Positions 23,588 through 34,742 are shown, numbered from the stretch's first letter. The stretch: DNA of 64,000 bases from Nymphaea colorata (GCF_008831285.2 NC_045147.1:4240001-4304000); one strand, 5' to 3'. Notes: generated by a model from the letters alone, not told the origin. Made by a program: numbers and translations.

Positions 23588-23700
23588 TCTCCGTGGCATG
23601 ATTCCACACAATTGGCATATGGTTATGTTTTGTTACTTCAGTTTCTGGGTATCTCTCCCCTGAGGATGTCACAAACTTGCCTTGAATTTATCTCGATGAA
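23330..23700 (+). promoter_or_regulatory. GC- and CT-rich promoter-like block, plus strand side
   Basis: This stretch is clearly richer in GC than its surroundings, has CG-containing words (ggcggccgtcg, catcgacgtc), and then a (CT)n run at 23550-23592, a common feature of plant 5' UTRs. It sits back to back with the minus-strand candidate exon. It might supply the distant first exon of the MUSTANG-like gene at 32 kb, but that is speculative. Confidence 0.3.
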
Positions 23701-24853
23701 GATATTGCTTTTCTCAATTCAATTTCTTAATTCGCGACTTTTTTTTGTTTGTTTGCAACAACCCTCTCTCTCTCTCTTTCTGATTCTGGAGTTATTGAGT
23801 TGCAGATTTTTTTGGTGGAATTGCATCGAGAAGGAAGAGAAGTTTGGCTGCTACTTGTTCCGTTTGTCGTGTACGTTACAAGAAATCTTTATGCTATTTC
23901 TTGCTCCTTTACCTCGTGCTGATTTCATTCAGGGGTACTTTTGGGTTGGTCTTTGAGATCTTTTATGCTTCTGACTGCTTTGGCTCTCCTTTGCTTTTGG
24001 CCTTATTTTTTTGTTCATTATGTTGTGAACCGCAGGGACATGCTTTTCCCATTACTTCTAGTTTGTTCTAGCTATTTCTGTTGATTGTGCTACTGGAGTT
24101 TGGTAGTAGCTTTGTTGAGAATGGTGGATAAAGTTGTGTCAGAAGTACAAAACTGGATTATAGAAAGTACATTTCCATTCTATGGTCTCTAGAATTTGGT
24201 TATTTTCAGCCTCAGGCCCTGAACGAATTTTTTTTCCTTTAGCACCCAGGGGATAAAGCTGGCAAAATAGTGCAGCTCATTGCTTGGCTTGGATCAGTTT
24301 GCTGAAAGTTTCTTTTTGATCCAGTTGAAGACATCATTTTGGAGATAAGCTCATTCATATTCATAATTCATAAACAAGTTTACTAGGAACACAAGTGTTC
24401 GCCTCAGGCTTGCTATAACTGGCTCATTTATGAATCTTTTGTATAAGTTAGTATATATAACATTATGTCCTATCTTGTACATTCAAAAATTTAAGTAGCT
24501 GAAAACGTATTTCTGGTAAAAGCCATACCCTTTCTTTGCCATGGACAACATCTCACTTTGTTCAAGGTCTTGAGGGAATTGATTGTCATTTCATCTTGGT
24601 GTTTCATCTCAGAAGCTTGAGCAAAGGAGAATTGCATGTTTTTGTCCTTGTGGGGTGAATAATACCATGCCACGTTTCTAGGCACGACAAGACCATATTC
24701 TAAGTAGCAATATATGTTTTTTCAGATGAAAGGTTCCAGTATGATCCATGTAAATATTGGCTTGATTGGTCATGTTTTGTGTCTCATAACCCATCCAATC
24801 AGTGTTGTACGTATCATACGATACGGAGCCGTATAGTTTACAAAACACGATAC

Positions 24854-24888
24854 GATACACCCCCTGTATTGTAAATAGGGGGTGTATC
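24854..24888. repeat. Inverted repeat of GTATCGTATCG-type sequence
   Basis: Perfect 12-base arms, GATACACCCCCT at 24854-24865 and its complement at 24877-24888, lie inside 24805-24910, where 'gtatcatacgatacgg' and 'cgatacgatac' words cluster. A diverged relative lies at 26370-26530. It is probably a MITE, but its boundaries were not found. Confidence 0.6.
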
Positions 24889-25680
24889 ATACCTGTATCG
24901 CACGTATCCAACTCCCTTGAGCATTTGTTACGTGCAAATAATAGAACACTCTTTTGCATATTTTCTTTTCCACTGCTGGTTCCACTTTTAGGTTTTCTTA
25001 TATGTAATGTTTTAAAGTTTTAATGTGAAAACTGAAAAGCTTAAAATAGTTCTACACTTGTTCCTAGTATTTTTTTTTCAAAAATTTGAAGTCAGTTCAA
25101 TTAGAATGCAAGTAGATACGATCTATAGTCATACTCAATCTAAGATAATTTGTATAGTTGAAAGTTGCACAAGCATGCTGGCGAAATCTCATAATTGCCA
25201 ATATTAGTATTCTCAAATTGAGATCTTAAAATCATACAAGTAGACATAGTAGTTTAATTAGTTGTAAAGTTAAATTGTTCTCAATTGTATTGTTCTTTGT
25301 TTTCAAGGTAGTTCCATGTGAAAAGAAGGCTTACCATGCTGGAAGAAATGCTCAAGTAACTAAATATGCTTCTGCATTTGAAATTTGGAAAATGCTCAAG
25401 TGTTTATTATGTAAAAAACTATTCTTGTTCTAAAGCCAGATTCCTTTTTTGTCTGCAGTTAGATTCTTGATTTCAAAATGCTTTGGAATCATGTTATGGG
25501 CAAACGTATGTGAGATCCGTAGTCTATTGTGTATACATCTTGCCACAAGCATATCCTACTATTGGCTCTTCATTTTTCTTCCTCTCCCTTTCCCTCTCTC
25601 CCTCCTCATATATATATATATATATATATAACATCACAATTTTGTGGATTCTTCACGAGTATGTTTGAGTTATCTTATCC

Positions 25681-26053
25681 ATAGTCACAAATAACGTTTT
25701 GGAGCTTTAAACGGCGCGGGTTTTCTCAGGTATAATGCGGCAAGCTTCAAAAAAATGGGAAAAATACGGTAAATTTTTGAAAATTTAAAAAAACTAAAAA
25801 TGGGTGAAAAATAAAAGAAGTGAGAAACTAATAAGTAATAACACAAACATCAAAAGATAAGTAGATTTGCAACAAATAAAAAATATAAAATGAAAAAAAA
25901 AAACTGTTTGGCATTAAAAAAAATAAAAAAATAAAAACGTGTTTTTTTTCGTTTTAAACGTTTTTTAAAAAAAAACGTGTTTTTTTAAGTTTTAAACGGC
26001 AACTTAATTTATCACATTTTTTCAAAAAAAAAACACTTTTTTTTTGTGTCCTA
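25681..26053 (+). mobile_element. Family A inverted-repeat element, copy 2
   Basis: It begins ATAGTCACAAATAACGT exactly like copy 1 and ends GTGTCCTAT, a mutated form of the terminal repeat. The internal word order matches copy 1 (tttaaacggcg, aggtataatgcgg, aatacggtaaattttt, aataacacaaacatcaaaag). A short (TA)n at 25611-25630 lies 50 bases to the left rather than touching it. Confidence 0.75.
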
Positions 26054-26551
26054 TCTTAATACAGTTCACCATAAACATGTGTTGCTACCAGATCTCCAGA
26101 ACTTTCTTCTAAATCAATTATATTTCCATGATTCCTTTTCACTATATGTATGTACATTAAACAGTTCTAAATAGGTGATTTACAGTCATTTGTCCATGGC
26201 AACTGTGAAAAATTTAAGAAACCCTAATTATTTGAACAGGGTGGCTGTCTCGGAATATATGAAATTGTTGCATAATAGAAGTTAGAAGTTCTTTATTCAT
26301 TTATATATTCCTTGAATACCAGATACTGTGGATTGTTTGTTAGAGTGGTTCCTCCTTATGAGCAGTATTGTGTAGGACCTTGTATAAAGGTTGTACAGTA
26401 CGAAGGCTGTATGCCTTTTAGCTTTCTTGATTCCTTACTTAGGCCCTTATTTTATTCTATACAGTATGTACATTTCTACTCATCATTATCCATATTGTAT
26501 GATACAAACCTGTATTGTACGATACTGATGATATAGATCAAATTTCAAAGC

Positions 26552-27060
26552 ATAGTGACAAATAGCATTTTGGTGTTTTCTTCTCGGGTATAATATGGGG
26601 AGATTTAAAAAAAAGGGAAAAAATATGGTAAATTTTTGAAAATTCAAAAAAAACTTAAAAAATCCTAAAAATTAGGAAAAAAATAAAACAAATGAGAAAC
26701 AAATAAAACAACATAAAAAAGTACATAACAAAATAAAGAAAATGAACAAACAATAAGTGAATCAGATTGTTAAAAGAATCAGAAATAAACAAACGTATTA
26801 ACTATTAAGTACTTAATTATTAAGTATTAAGTTATAAACTGAAAAAAAAAACCAATGATACACACGTCTGTATATATGTGCACAAAATATTAACCCCTTA
26901 TGCAGAATCAAACTAAAAAATAGGATTCAAAAGAAACAAAGTAAGAAATGAGAAATGAACAAAACCTATTTAGTAAGTACTAAAATTACTAGCTGTTAAC
27001 AAATCAATTGATAAATCAAAAGAAAAACCAAAGCAAAACACATTTTCATAAAAAAACGAA
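26552..27060 (+). mobile_element. Diverged, incomplete family A element
   Basis: The left end ATAGTGACAAATAGCATTTTGG and the following 'cgggtataatatgg' and 'aatatggtaaatttttgaaaa' match family A, but the matching right end is missing. The downstream limit is a guess. The GC-richer block at 27100-27350 directly after it is unassigned. Confidence 0.45.
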
Positions 27061-27359
27061 GGCACAAACGGAGTAGGACTGAAAAATTCAATGCAAGTCC
27101 TACCTGATCGCTGTATAGAGTGAAGTTAGACTGTCAGATGTTTTTTGGATGCCGGAAAACGCGTTTGTTGTAAATGACGCTTGCTGGAAGTCACCCAAGG
27201 TTGGTCTCGCCAGTGACAAAAGAGGCATACACGATTGCCGTGTTGCTGCGCGACGTTGAAGGTTTCGCCAGTGAGTTTGCAGGTTGGAAACTCACTGGAA
27301 GTCAGAAATCCGGTTGGTTTTGAGTTTCCCCAATTCCAAAAATTGTAAACCCTAAAACT

Positions 27360-28715
27360 TTTGTCTATTTGTTTTCCCCTTTTGTCGATAAGTGTTTTAA
27401 CTTTTTGTTTTATTGAACTTTTTCAAAATTTACCATTTACAATTTTCAAAAATTACAATTCATGCCATCTCCAAAAAAAAAAAAAATCACACTTCAAATT
27501 GATCTCTATTTTATTTTGGCATGGCTAATGATAATATTCTACTATTGCCTACATTGGTTGACCTTTGCTTGAAAAACAATTCTGTGCCCATGTTACGTGG
27601 ACACTGGGCACCGTAGCCATGTTGCCATGGCTGAACACAGGAGTGGGGCACAAGACATGGCTTGGACACAGCAGGGCTCATATTTTGTATTTTGTTGGGT
27701 ATATCTTTTGTTTAGTGAGTTATAGTTTATGAATGTCAACCATGAACATGTGTTTGCTTAAATTCTTATTGTTGTGAACGCTCGTGTCAGTGTGTGCACC
27801 CATGCTTGGGCTCATGTGACATAGTCCTATAATGATCTGAGGCTTCCTTTGATATACATAGTGTTTGGTAAATTGGTTGGTTCTTGTAATTTATAGTCCT
27901 GTACAATTCTGAAGGCCATTGTAGCACATGAAGGCACAAGGCATCAATATGAAGGATGTCTGTTTCACATCCTTAATTGTTTTCTGACCCTCGTATATGT
28001 TCTTGAGTGTATCTATGTAGAATATACACAAAGGGAGTTATGTAGAATATACACAAAGGGAGTATGCACTTTAGAGCTGGAAAGAAATCAGACTCGAATC
28101 AAATACTACATGGAGGTTCAAAGTTAGAGTGGCCTTAATCGTGGACATATATACTTATAGTGTTTATCAACACAGTATATCTAGCAGCTATTCTCTTTGT
28201 ACTTCTCTTTCTACTTCTCAAGTTTTACATATTGTCCTTGTGGCCAATGATGATGTTAAAATGATGCCTACATTGGTTGATTATTTGCATGAGAACATAA
28301 TCATTTTGTTCTGAGGCCATTGTTCTTCACATAGTTTCAAAATTAAATGCAGAAAGAAGTTACCCTAGTGAGTTGCTTGAGCCAAATGTCACTTTACTAG
28401 GTCTTCTTGGTTAACGTGGTTTTTATTCTTTTGCCTTCCTGGGATGACCTTTTAGTAGGCTTGGACATGAAAGCCAAGTATGCTGTAAGTGATGTTTCTT
28501 CCAATCATGAATCAATCAGGGGAGGTAATATGTCCTAAGATGCTATCTAAACTTAGAATCGCAGTTCAGTGACTATATATATATAAAAGCTGATGACTGA
28601 CATGCAGTGCAATGCGATAATAACAGAACTGGTTAATGAAGCTTATGCACATTATACATATAGGAAACGTGTTCACAAATCAAGACAACTTATAAACAGC
28701 AACAACATGTATGAC
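27360..28715. other. No recognisable gene
   Basis: Unclassified AT-rich sequence. A 27-base direct duplication of the word ending 'aatatacacaaagggagt' lies at 28010-28063. No domain or terminal repeats were identified. Confidence 0.4.
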
Positions 28716-28723
28716 CATATGAC

Positions 28724-29081
28724 TAGGGCTGCAGATGAATCGAGTTCTAGCAGGCCCAGCTCGAGCTCGACTCAGGAAGCTCAAACTCGAGTTGATCTCC
28801 AAAGAACAGGCTTGAGCTCGACTCGACAAGACAGTGTTGAGCTCAAGCTCTACTTGTTTCCCTCATTGCTATTAAGTTTTTATTGTTTCTTCTAACTCGT
28901 TTAACTATTCTTTCATCATTTCAGCATTCATTATGTAATCGAGCCGAGTCCCTTTCCTACAACTTGAACTCTACTCATTTAACATTTCTAGTATACATTT
29001 GAACTCGAGCTCTACTCGTTTATAAACGAGTCGAGTTTTGATGAGCAAGTTTAAGCCCAGCTTGGCTCGTTGTGCATCCTA
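28724..29081. mobile_element. Non-autonomous hAT element with CTCGAG-rich interior
   Basis: A 358-bp element starting TAGGGCTGCAG and ending TGCATCCTA, with imperfect inverted ends. It is bordered by CATATGAC (28716-28723) and CATATGGC (29082-29089), an 8-bp target duplication with one mismatch. The interior holds many 'ctcgag', 'gagctc' and 'gactcga' words on both sides, a known style of plant hAT MITEs. No transposase coding is present. Confidence 0.85.
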
Positions 29082-29599
29082 CATATGGCATACATAGTAT
29101 GTGAAGTTATAAGCATCATATAATATCCAATATTGAACTGCAAAAGTATGCAATGAAATACTAAAAACAGTATAACAAATGCTGCAAAACAGAAAAAAAT
29201 TGGAAAGAGGACAAAAATGACCTCCATGCGATTTGATTGCACCTTGTACCCTATCGGAGCTGAACCTGCATCCGGGTCCTGTCAACTCGAGTGCAGCTGG
29301 TATTTTGGTGATTCTATGTGACATAGGTGTGAGCTTGGTTGGATGTAGGTGCTATTACTGGGCTCAGCTTGGACACAACAAAATAGGAGTGTGTGTATAT
29401 ATATATATTTTCTATTTTGGTAATTCTTATTATTAGTTTATATTCATAATTCAAGGAATATGAATATATTCTTTGCTTGCTTAAATCTTGATATATGTAT
29501 CCTTGGATTTGTCCGTCTCGGTTGGGACGGGGAAATCTTCCGGCCTCTCACAGCTTACTGTCCAATGCATTGCATCATGCAATGTTTTTAATCACGTTT

Positions 29600-29600
29600 G

Positions 29601-29661
<61 letters not shown>

Positions 29662-29738
29662 TATGTATGTATGTATATATACAAAAAGACTTGAAAATCC
29701 ACATGTATACACACACACACACACACACATATATATAC
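29600..29738. repeat. Compound (TA)n, (GTAT)n, (CA)n, (TA)n microsatellite
   Basis: A TA run at 29601-29658 is followed by 'atgtatgtatgtatatatac', a CA run at 29710-29728 and a short TA run to 29738. It borders the element starting at 29744. Confidence 0.9.
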
Positions 29739-29743
29739 ATAAT

Positions 29744-30161
29744 TCAGTGTCACATATGTCGCGATATTTTCAAAAATATCACGATATTAACGTTGAAAGT
29801 AAGACAAACGAAAAAAAGGGAAAAAATTGTGATATTTTGAAAAAAGGGAAAAAATATTTATTCAAGTTTTTTGTTTTTGCGATTCTTTTGCAATTTACTG
29901 AGTTTTCTATTTTTTAGCATTGATATCACCATCAATTCAAATTTTAAACTAAATTTGTTTTCATCATTTTTTTATCACTTTTGTACAGTTTTATACTTTT
30001 ATTTGTGTTTTCCTATTAGTTTCTGATTTATTTCATTTATACCTATGTTTTTATTTTTTAAAGTTTTCCGAGATTTTCCCCCCAAAAAAAAAAACTTTGC
30101 CATTGAAATCCCGAGAAAAATCTCGCTGTTAAAAACGCGAGAATGTTATTTGTGACACTGA
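29744..30161 (-). mobile_element. Family A-related inverted-repeat element, copy 3
   Basis: A 418-bp element with perfect 11-base ends TCAGTGTCACA and TGTGACACTGA, placed between the compound microsatellite ending at 29738 and the (AT)n starting at 30169. Read on the minus strand, its start (gtcacaaataac, gttttta, gcgagatttttctcggg) follows family A, so it is a related subfamily in reverse orientation. No coding capacity. Confidence 0.75.
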
Positions 30162-30164
30162 TAG

Positions 30165-30168
<4 letters not shown>

Positions 30169-30238
<70 letters not shown>
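30169..30238. repeat. (AT)n microsatellite between two family A elements
   Basis: About 70 bases of uninterrupted AT dinucleotide separate copy 3 from copy 4. Confidence 0.95.
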
Positions 30239-30241
<3 letters not shown>

Positions 30242-30625
30242 ATAGTCACAAAAAACGCGTTTTTTTTTGAAAAAAATGCGAAAAATGTGCTAAATTAACT
30301 AGCCATTTAAAAAGTTAAAAAACGTGTTTTTCTTTTTAAAGAAACGTTAAAAACGAAAAAAAAATTCATGTTTTTTTCATTTTTTTCAGTTTTTAATATC
30401 AATCCTTTTTTTTCTTTTTCTATTTTTTATTTGTTGCAAATCTACTTATCTTTTGATGTTTGTGTTATTAGTTTCTTACTTATTTTAGTTTTTTAAAATT
30501 TTTAAAAATTTACTGTATTTTTCCTGTTTTTTTCCCTTTTTTTTCAAGCTTACCGTATTATACCCGAGAAAAACCTCGCCAGAAAAACCTCGCCGTTTAA
30601 AACTCCGAGACGTTATTTATGACAT

Positions 30626-30628
<3 letters not shown>
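30242..30628 (-). mobile_element. Family A inverted-repeat element, copy 4 (reverse orientation)
   Basis: It begins ATAGTCACAAAAAACGCG and ends CGTTATTTATGACATTGAT. Read on the minus strand it lines up with copy 1 over its whole length (aataacgtctcggag, ttttaaacggcgagg, cgggtataatacgg). It is directly bordered by (AT)n on the left and (TA)n at 30627-30662 on the right. A 14-base tandem duplication 'agaaaaacctcgcc' lies near 30570-30595. Confidence 0.8.

Positions 30629-30662
<34 letters not shown>
30627..30662. repeat. (TA)n microsatellite right of copy 4
   Basis: A TA run of about 36 bases. Confidence 0.9.
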
Positions 30663-30667
<5 letters not shown>

Positions 30668-30697
30668 ATGTATGTATTTATAATGTTATGGAGTGTT

Positions 30698-30730
30698 GGA
30701 ATGCTATGGCCAAAATGGCTATAGCATTCC
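30698..30730. repeat. Short inverted repeat
   Basis: Arms ggaatgctatggcc (30698-30711) and ggctatagcattcc (30717-30730) pair over 14 bases with one mismatch and a 5-base loop. Related 'atggggattttag' words follow. Origin unknown. Confidence 0.6.
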
Positions 30731-31577
30731 TATGGCCCCTCACAGCATGACCCCCAGTGTAAGTTGCATGGGTACATGTATGGGGATTTTAGAAAATAGG
30801 GGTATGGGGGTACGGGAGAGCGTATATGTAAATATATACATTATATATATAATATCCACAAGAATTCTCAAAATTAGATAAAATTAGAGGAAACTATATA
30901 ATCTTGCTGGAAGGGAAATATAAAAGCTTGGAAAAATAAAAATTAAAGAAAGAATTAAGTATGAAAATATAAATTTTTAACTTTCAAAATACAGCCATAC
31001 CTAGCTGTACCTGTGTTTCCATACCACGTACCATCACGAGTACATGGGTAGATCACAAATATCTTGTGACTTGGCCCCAGCGAAGCCCTGCTATGAGGAT
31101 ACCTGCCTTATGAGAACTCATCGGTTGGGTGAAAGGAGAGTGACTCCCCATGATGCCATGGGGATTCACCCACTTCCTAATATATATATATCGCCACACC
31201 CATATGATTATATGAAGGTTTTGTATCATAAAAAGAGCAAGTTTACAATTTAATATAATTGCTTTTGCAATGTTTTAGTGCATGCAGAATTTTCTGATTT
31301 CTTAAATGCCAATTAATAAATCATTTATTCTAATTTTGAAGTATGAAAACCTACACTAAAAATTAAAGTGACTAATTACTTTAGAAAAAGAAGAGGGAAC
31401 ATAAATCTTCATGATAATGACATTGTCCATCTTAGTCTTGCTTTTTGTGAAGCAATCTTCTGTAATCCTAATAAACTAGAAAAAGTAGTAGGTATATATA
31501 TTTAAACAAAATATGAATATCGTAGACTGATATAATAGCTAATTTAACATAAAACAACTCTTAATTCAAGTTGTTTT

Positions 31578-31579
31578 TA

Positions 31580-31611
<32 letters not shown>
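31578..31611. repeat. (TA)n microsatellite upstream of MUSTANG-like gene
   Basis: A TA run of about 33 bases, roughly 380 bases upstream of the first coding ATG. Confidence 0.9.
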
Positions 31612-31614
<3 letters not shown>

Positions 31615-31985
31615 TTTAAAATGCAACAAATCTCCTGGTTATTGAAAGCATTCCCTATGGTGCTTGTGATAATTCCCTGGCTTGTTCGAATTTTGCTTTT
31701 TTCTTCTGAAAATATCAAAGGTCCATTTGTCTTCCGAACTGCTATGCCTATGCTGGTTAATTGATTATTTGCATTGTATTAGCTTATGAATATTTTTTAG
31801 TGCTGACTAGAAGTTTGCCACTCTGGTTCTTGCATTCTTTCAATGGTTTGCCTGCAAGTTGATGATGATTAATACTTTACTGCTTGATTATTTATTAAGT
31901 ATCATTTCTCTTGGTTTATTCATGTGGCAACTTTGGAATTTCTGGAACTCATTCTTCTATGACCATAGGTGGCTGCTGGAGCACC

Positions 31986-34458
31986 ATGACTAGTGAGAAG
32001 GTGCTGGTCTGTGTGATACACTTTGGTGGTACACTCGTGCAAAACAGTGATGGGTCCAATTCATATACTGGTGGAGAAGCGCACCTCTTGGATGTTGATC
32101 GTAATATGACACTTGATCAATTTAGATCTGAAATTGCAGAGATGTGCAATAGTGATGCATCTACATTGTCATTTAGATATCCTCTTCCAACAAACAAACA
32201 AACTCTTATAACAATTTCAAATGACAAGGATTTGAGACGGATGGTCGATTTTCAACATCAATCTCCTGAAGTTTATGTTCTAGCTACTGAAGCTCCTCCT
32301 CCCAAAGTAAATGCTCCCAAAGCAAATGCTTCCAAGGCGAATGCATCGAAGGCAAATGCTTCGAAGGCAAATGCTCCAAAGGCAAATGCTCCAAAGGCAA
32401 ATTCTGCTCCTAATACGAATGTCTCAAGCAGGTACTGGTCAATAACGTTGATTGTAGAGTTGTAATGTTGATTTGAACATCTCAAGCAGGTAATTGGCAA
32501 TGCTGTGGCTTGTAGCTGTTTCTAATAGGAAAAGCATTTATTTCTTGGTGTCTTCATGCAAAAAGTATTTGGTTATAACAGGAAGAAACATTTGTGATTT
32601 CAGGGCTGCAACACCCAAAAAAAATGTTTCTCATGCTGTAGTGCCTAGTAAAAGAAAAGCCTCTGAGGACCCAAGTAATGCTGTAAGCGGGTCAGCAATA
32701 CTACCTGTTTCCACTGATGATAGTTTGAAGAGGCCAGCCATTTTTGGAGAGAATACCATTATTGGTGTGGGTCAGTTATTTAAAGATGCTCATGAATTTC
32801 GTGATGCATTACGCAAGTATGCTATTGATAAGCGTTTTGCATATGAATTTGTAAAAAATGACGGTTCTCGTGTCACTGCAAAATGTAAAGCAGAGGGTTG
32901 TCAATGGCGGATACATGCTTCTAAGATATCACGGACAAAAATTTTTAAGATCAAAACAATAAATGGTGAGCATACCTGTCAAGGAGATTCGAGAGCGGAG
33001 AGTTATCTGTCTCCAACTAAGCATTTGGTTGCAAGTTTGATAAAAGAAAAGCTTAGGAACTCTCCAGACTATAAGACAAAAGAGATTGTGAATGACATTC
33101 AACGTGATTATGGATTGAAGATAAATTACATGCAAGCATGGCGTGGCAAGGAATTTGCAAGGGAGCAGCTTCTTGGTAAAGATGTCGACTCATTGAAGGA
33201 GTTATCCCAGTACTGTGAGAAGGTACTTGAAACTAATCCAGGTAGCAGGGCTATATTAGCAACTGTGATTGAAGGACAGTTTCATCGTCTTTTCATAGCC
33301 TTCCATGCATGCCTTCATGGATTTGAGCAAGGTTGCCGGCCTTTGCTGTTTTTACATAGTGCTTCTTTAAAGTTGAAGCACCAAGGGGTCTTATTGGCTG
33401 CAACTTCAATTGATGGAGATGATGGAGTTTTTCCAGTTGCTTTTGCAATAGTAGAGCAGGAAACATATGATACTTGGCAGTGGTTCCTAGTAGAGTTGAA
33501 GAATGTATTATCGGCTCGGTCGCTTACCTTCGTCTCTGATGGATTAAAGGGTCTGAAGGAAGTTGTACCAGAAATATTTATCAACAGCGAACATGCTTTT
33601 TGCTTAAGCTACTTGGCGGAGAAATTGAAGAAAGAAATGAAAGGGTCGTGGTCAGAAGCAATGGAGGACGCATTGGCTGATCTTGTTTATACTGCTGCCA
33701 GGGCACGAGAAAATGATGAATTTCTTGCTTGCATTGAAAGCATAAGGTCTATACTGCCTGAGGCTGCTGTCTGGATGATGGGTATTGAGCCTGGACAGTG
33801 GGCAAATGTATTCTTCAAGGGGTCATGGTACAGCCAAATCACATCTGATATTGTGGAATGTTTTGATAATTGGATATCGAAGGTAGATGATTTACCTGTC
33901 CTGAAGTTGGTAGATGCCCTTAGGCGAAGGGTAATGGAGTTAATTTATGCCCGTCGAGAGCTCTCTAACCAATGGCAGACAAGACTTACACCCAAATCAG
34001 AGGCAAGACTTCAGAGGGAGATGGATTATGCACGTTCTCTTTCTGTTTCTGTCTTCTCAGGAACCAAGTTCAAAGTGATTGATGATCATGTTAATGTGGT
34101 GGACCTTGATATCTGTGAGTGTACATGCCGCAATTGGAAGCTTACTGGTTTGCCATGCAGACATGTAATCGTGTCCCTGAATTGCATTGGCAGAGATGTT
34201 TATGATTATTGTGAAAGGTACCTCACTGCTGACAGTTACAGATTAGCATACTCTGAGCCTATAAATCCAATTCTGGATGTTGATATAGTTGTGAACTCGA
34301 CCCCGGGAATAACACGATACCGCATGCCAAGTCGACCAGGAGAGTGTCGCCCTAAGAAAAAGCGTGATGAACTGCAACCAAATGGGAAAAGACCATTCCA
34401 TTGTAGCAGATGTAAAGGTCTGGGTCACAACAGGGCCACATGCAAAATGCCTATATAG
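31986..34458 (+). CDS. MUSTANG-B-like domesticated Mutator transposase, PB1 + MULE + SWIM
   Basis: Two exons, 31986-32431 and 32604-34458, join in frame (AG|G = Arg149) to give 766 residues. Domains in order: PB1 about 5-97 (ends ISNDKDLRRMVDF), seven PKANA/SKANA pentapeptides 106-140, MuDR-type DNA-binding domain about 196-285, MULE domain about 385-510, SWIM finger C653-x-C-x7-CRH, and a terminal CCHC knuckle C749-x2-C752-x4-H757-x4-C762. PB1 plus MULE plus SWIM is typical of the MUSTANG-B group, nuclear proteins derived from Mutator transposases and linked to plant growth and fertility. The first catalytic Asp site is His (FLHSASLK, H400) and the usual H-x-x-H after C is changed (HAFCLSYL), so transposition activity is unlikely. 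The ORF has no stops over 2.3 kb amid decayed repeats, which suggests selection. ATG 31986 is preferred because an acceptor-like CCATAG lies at 31963-31968; an in-frame ATG at 31959 would add nine residues. Alternative: a live MULE, but no terminal repeats were seen. Confidence 0.9.
32301..32405 (+). repeat. Seven 15-bp coding repeats (PKANA/SKANA)
   Basis: Seven in-register 15-base units encode (P/S)K(V/A)NA, the last ending in S. They form a Lys/Ala/Asn linker between PB1 and the DNA-binding domain. Units 4 and 5 are identical, and 6 and 7 differ by one base, suggesting recent slippage. Length variation here would stay in frame. Confidence 0.95.
32432..32603 (+). other. Intron of MUSTANG-like gene with duplicated donor
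   Basis: The 172-base intron begins GTACTGG after TCTCAAGCAG and ends GTGATTTCAG. The donor neighbourhood is repeated 58 bases downstream: ATCTCAAGCAG|GTAATT, with the alternative exon end at 32489. Use of the second donor would retain in-frame stop codon TAA at 32463-32465 and so truncate the protein after the KANA repeats. Confidence 0.85.
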
Positions 34459-34742
34459 CTTGTAATAAGGAAAATGTTCTAGAGGTTGTTCCCTGCATTA
34501 GTGGAAGAGAAGGCATAGTTCTTGGTCAGTTCGTACGTTTAGCTGCATTTCATGTATTGACTGCATCCATTTCGAGCTGTAAACAATAGAACAAGTTTAT
34601 CGTTGCAAGTGCATTTGCTTTTGCCTTCTCATTTTTCACTTTTGATATTACATGGCGCAAAACTGGTTTAGGCCTTGTCCTTTTTCTTGTTTGGGTGGCT
34701 TCTTTGCAAGTGCATAATGCCCATATTGTACCTTTCAACTTA

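Noticed and set aside
22802-23611. 269-codon minus-strand ORF
   Set aside because: Composition is low-complexity Ser/Leu/Pro/Phe from CT-rich DNA, and it spans a candidate leader exon with a donor; no domain. Treated as promoter/leader DNA.
29495-30249. ORFs made of Tyr-Ile repeats
   Set aside because: They are translations of (TA)n microsatellites, as are those at 62878-63294 and 40846-41091.
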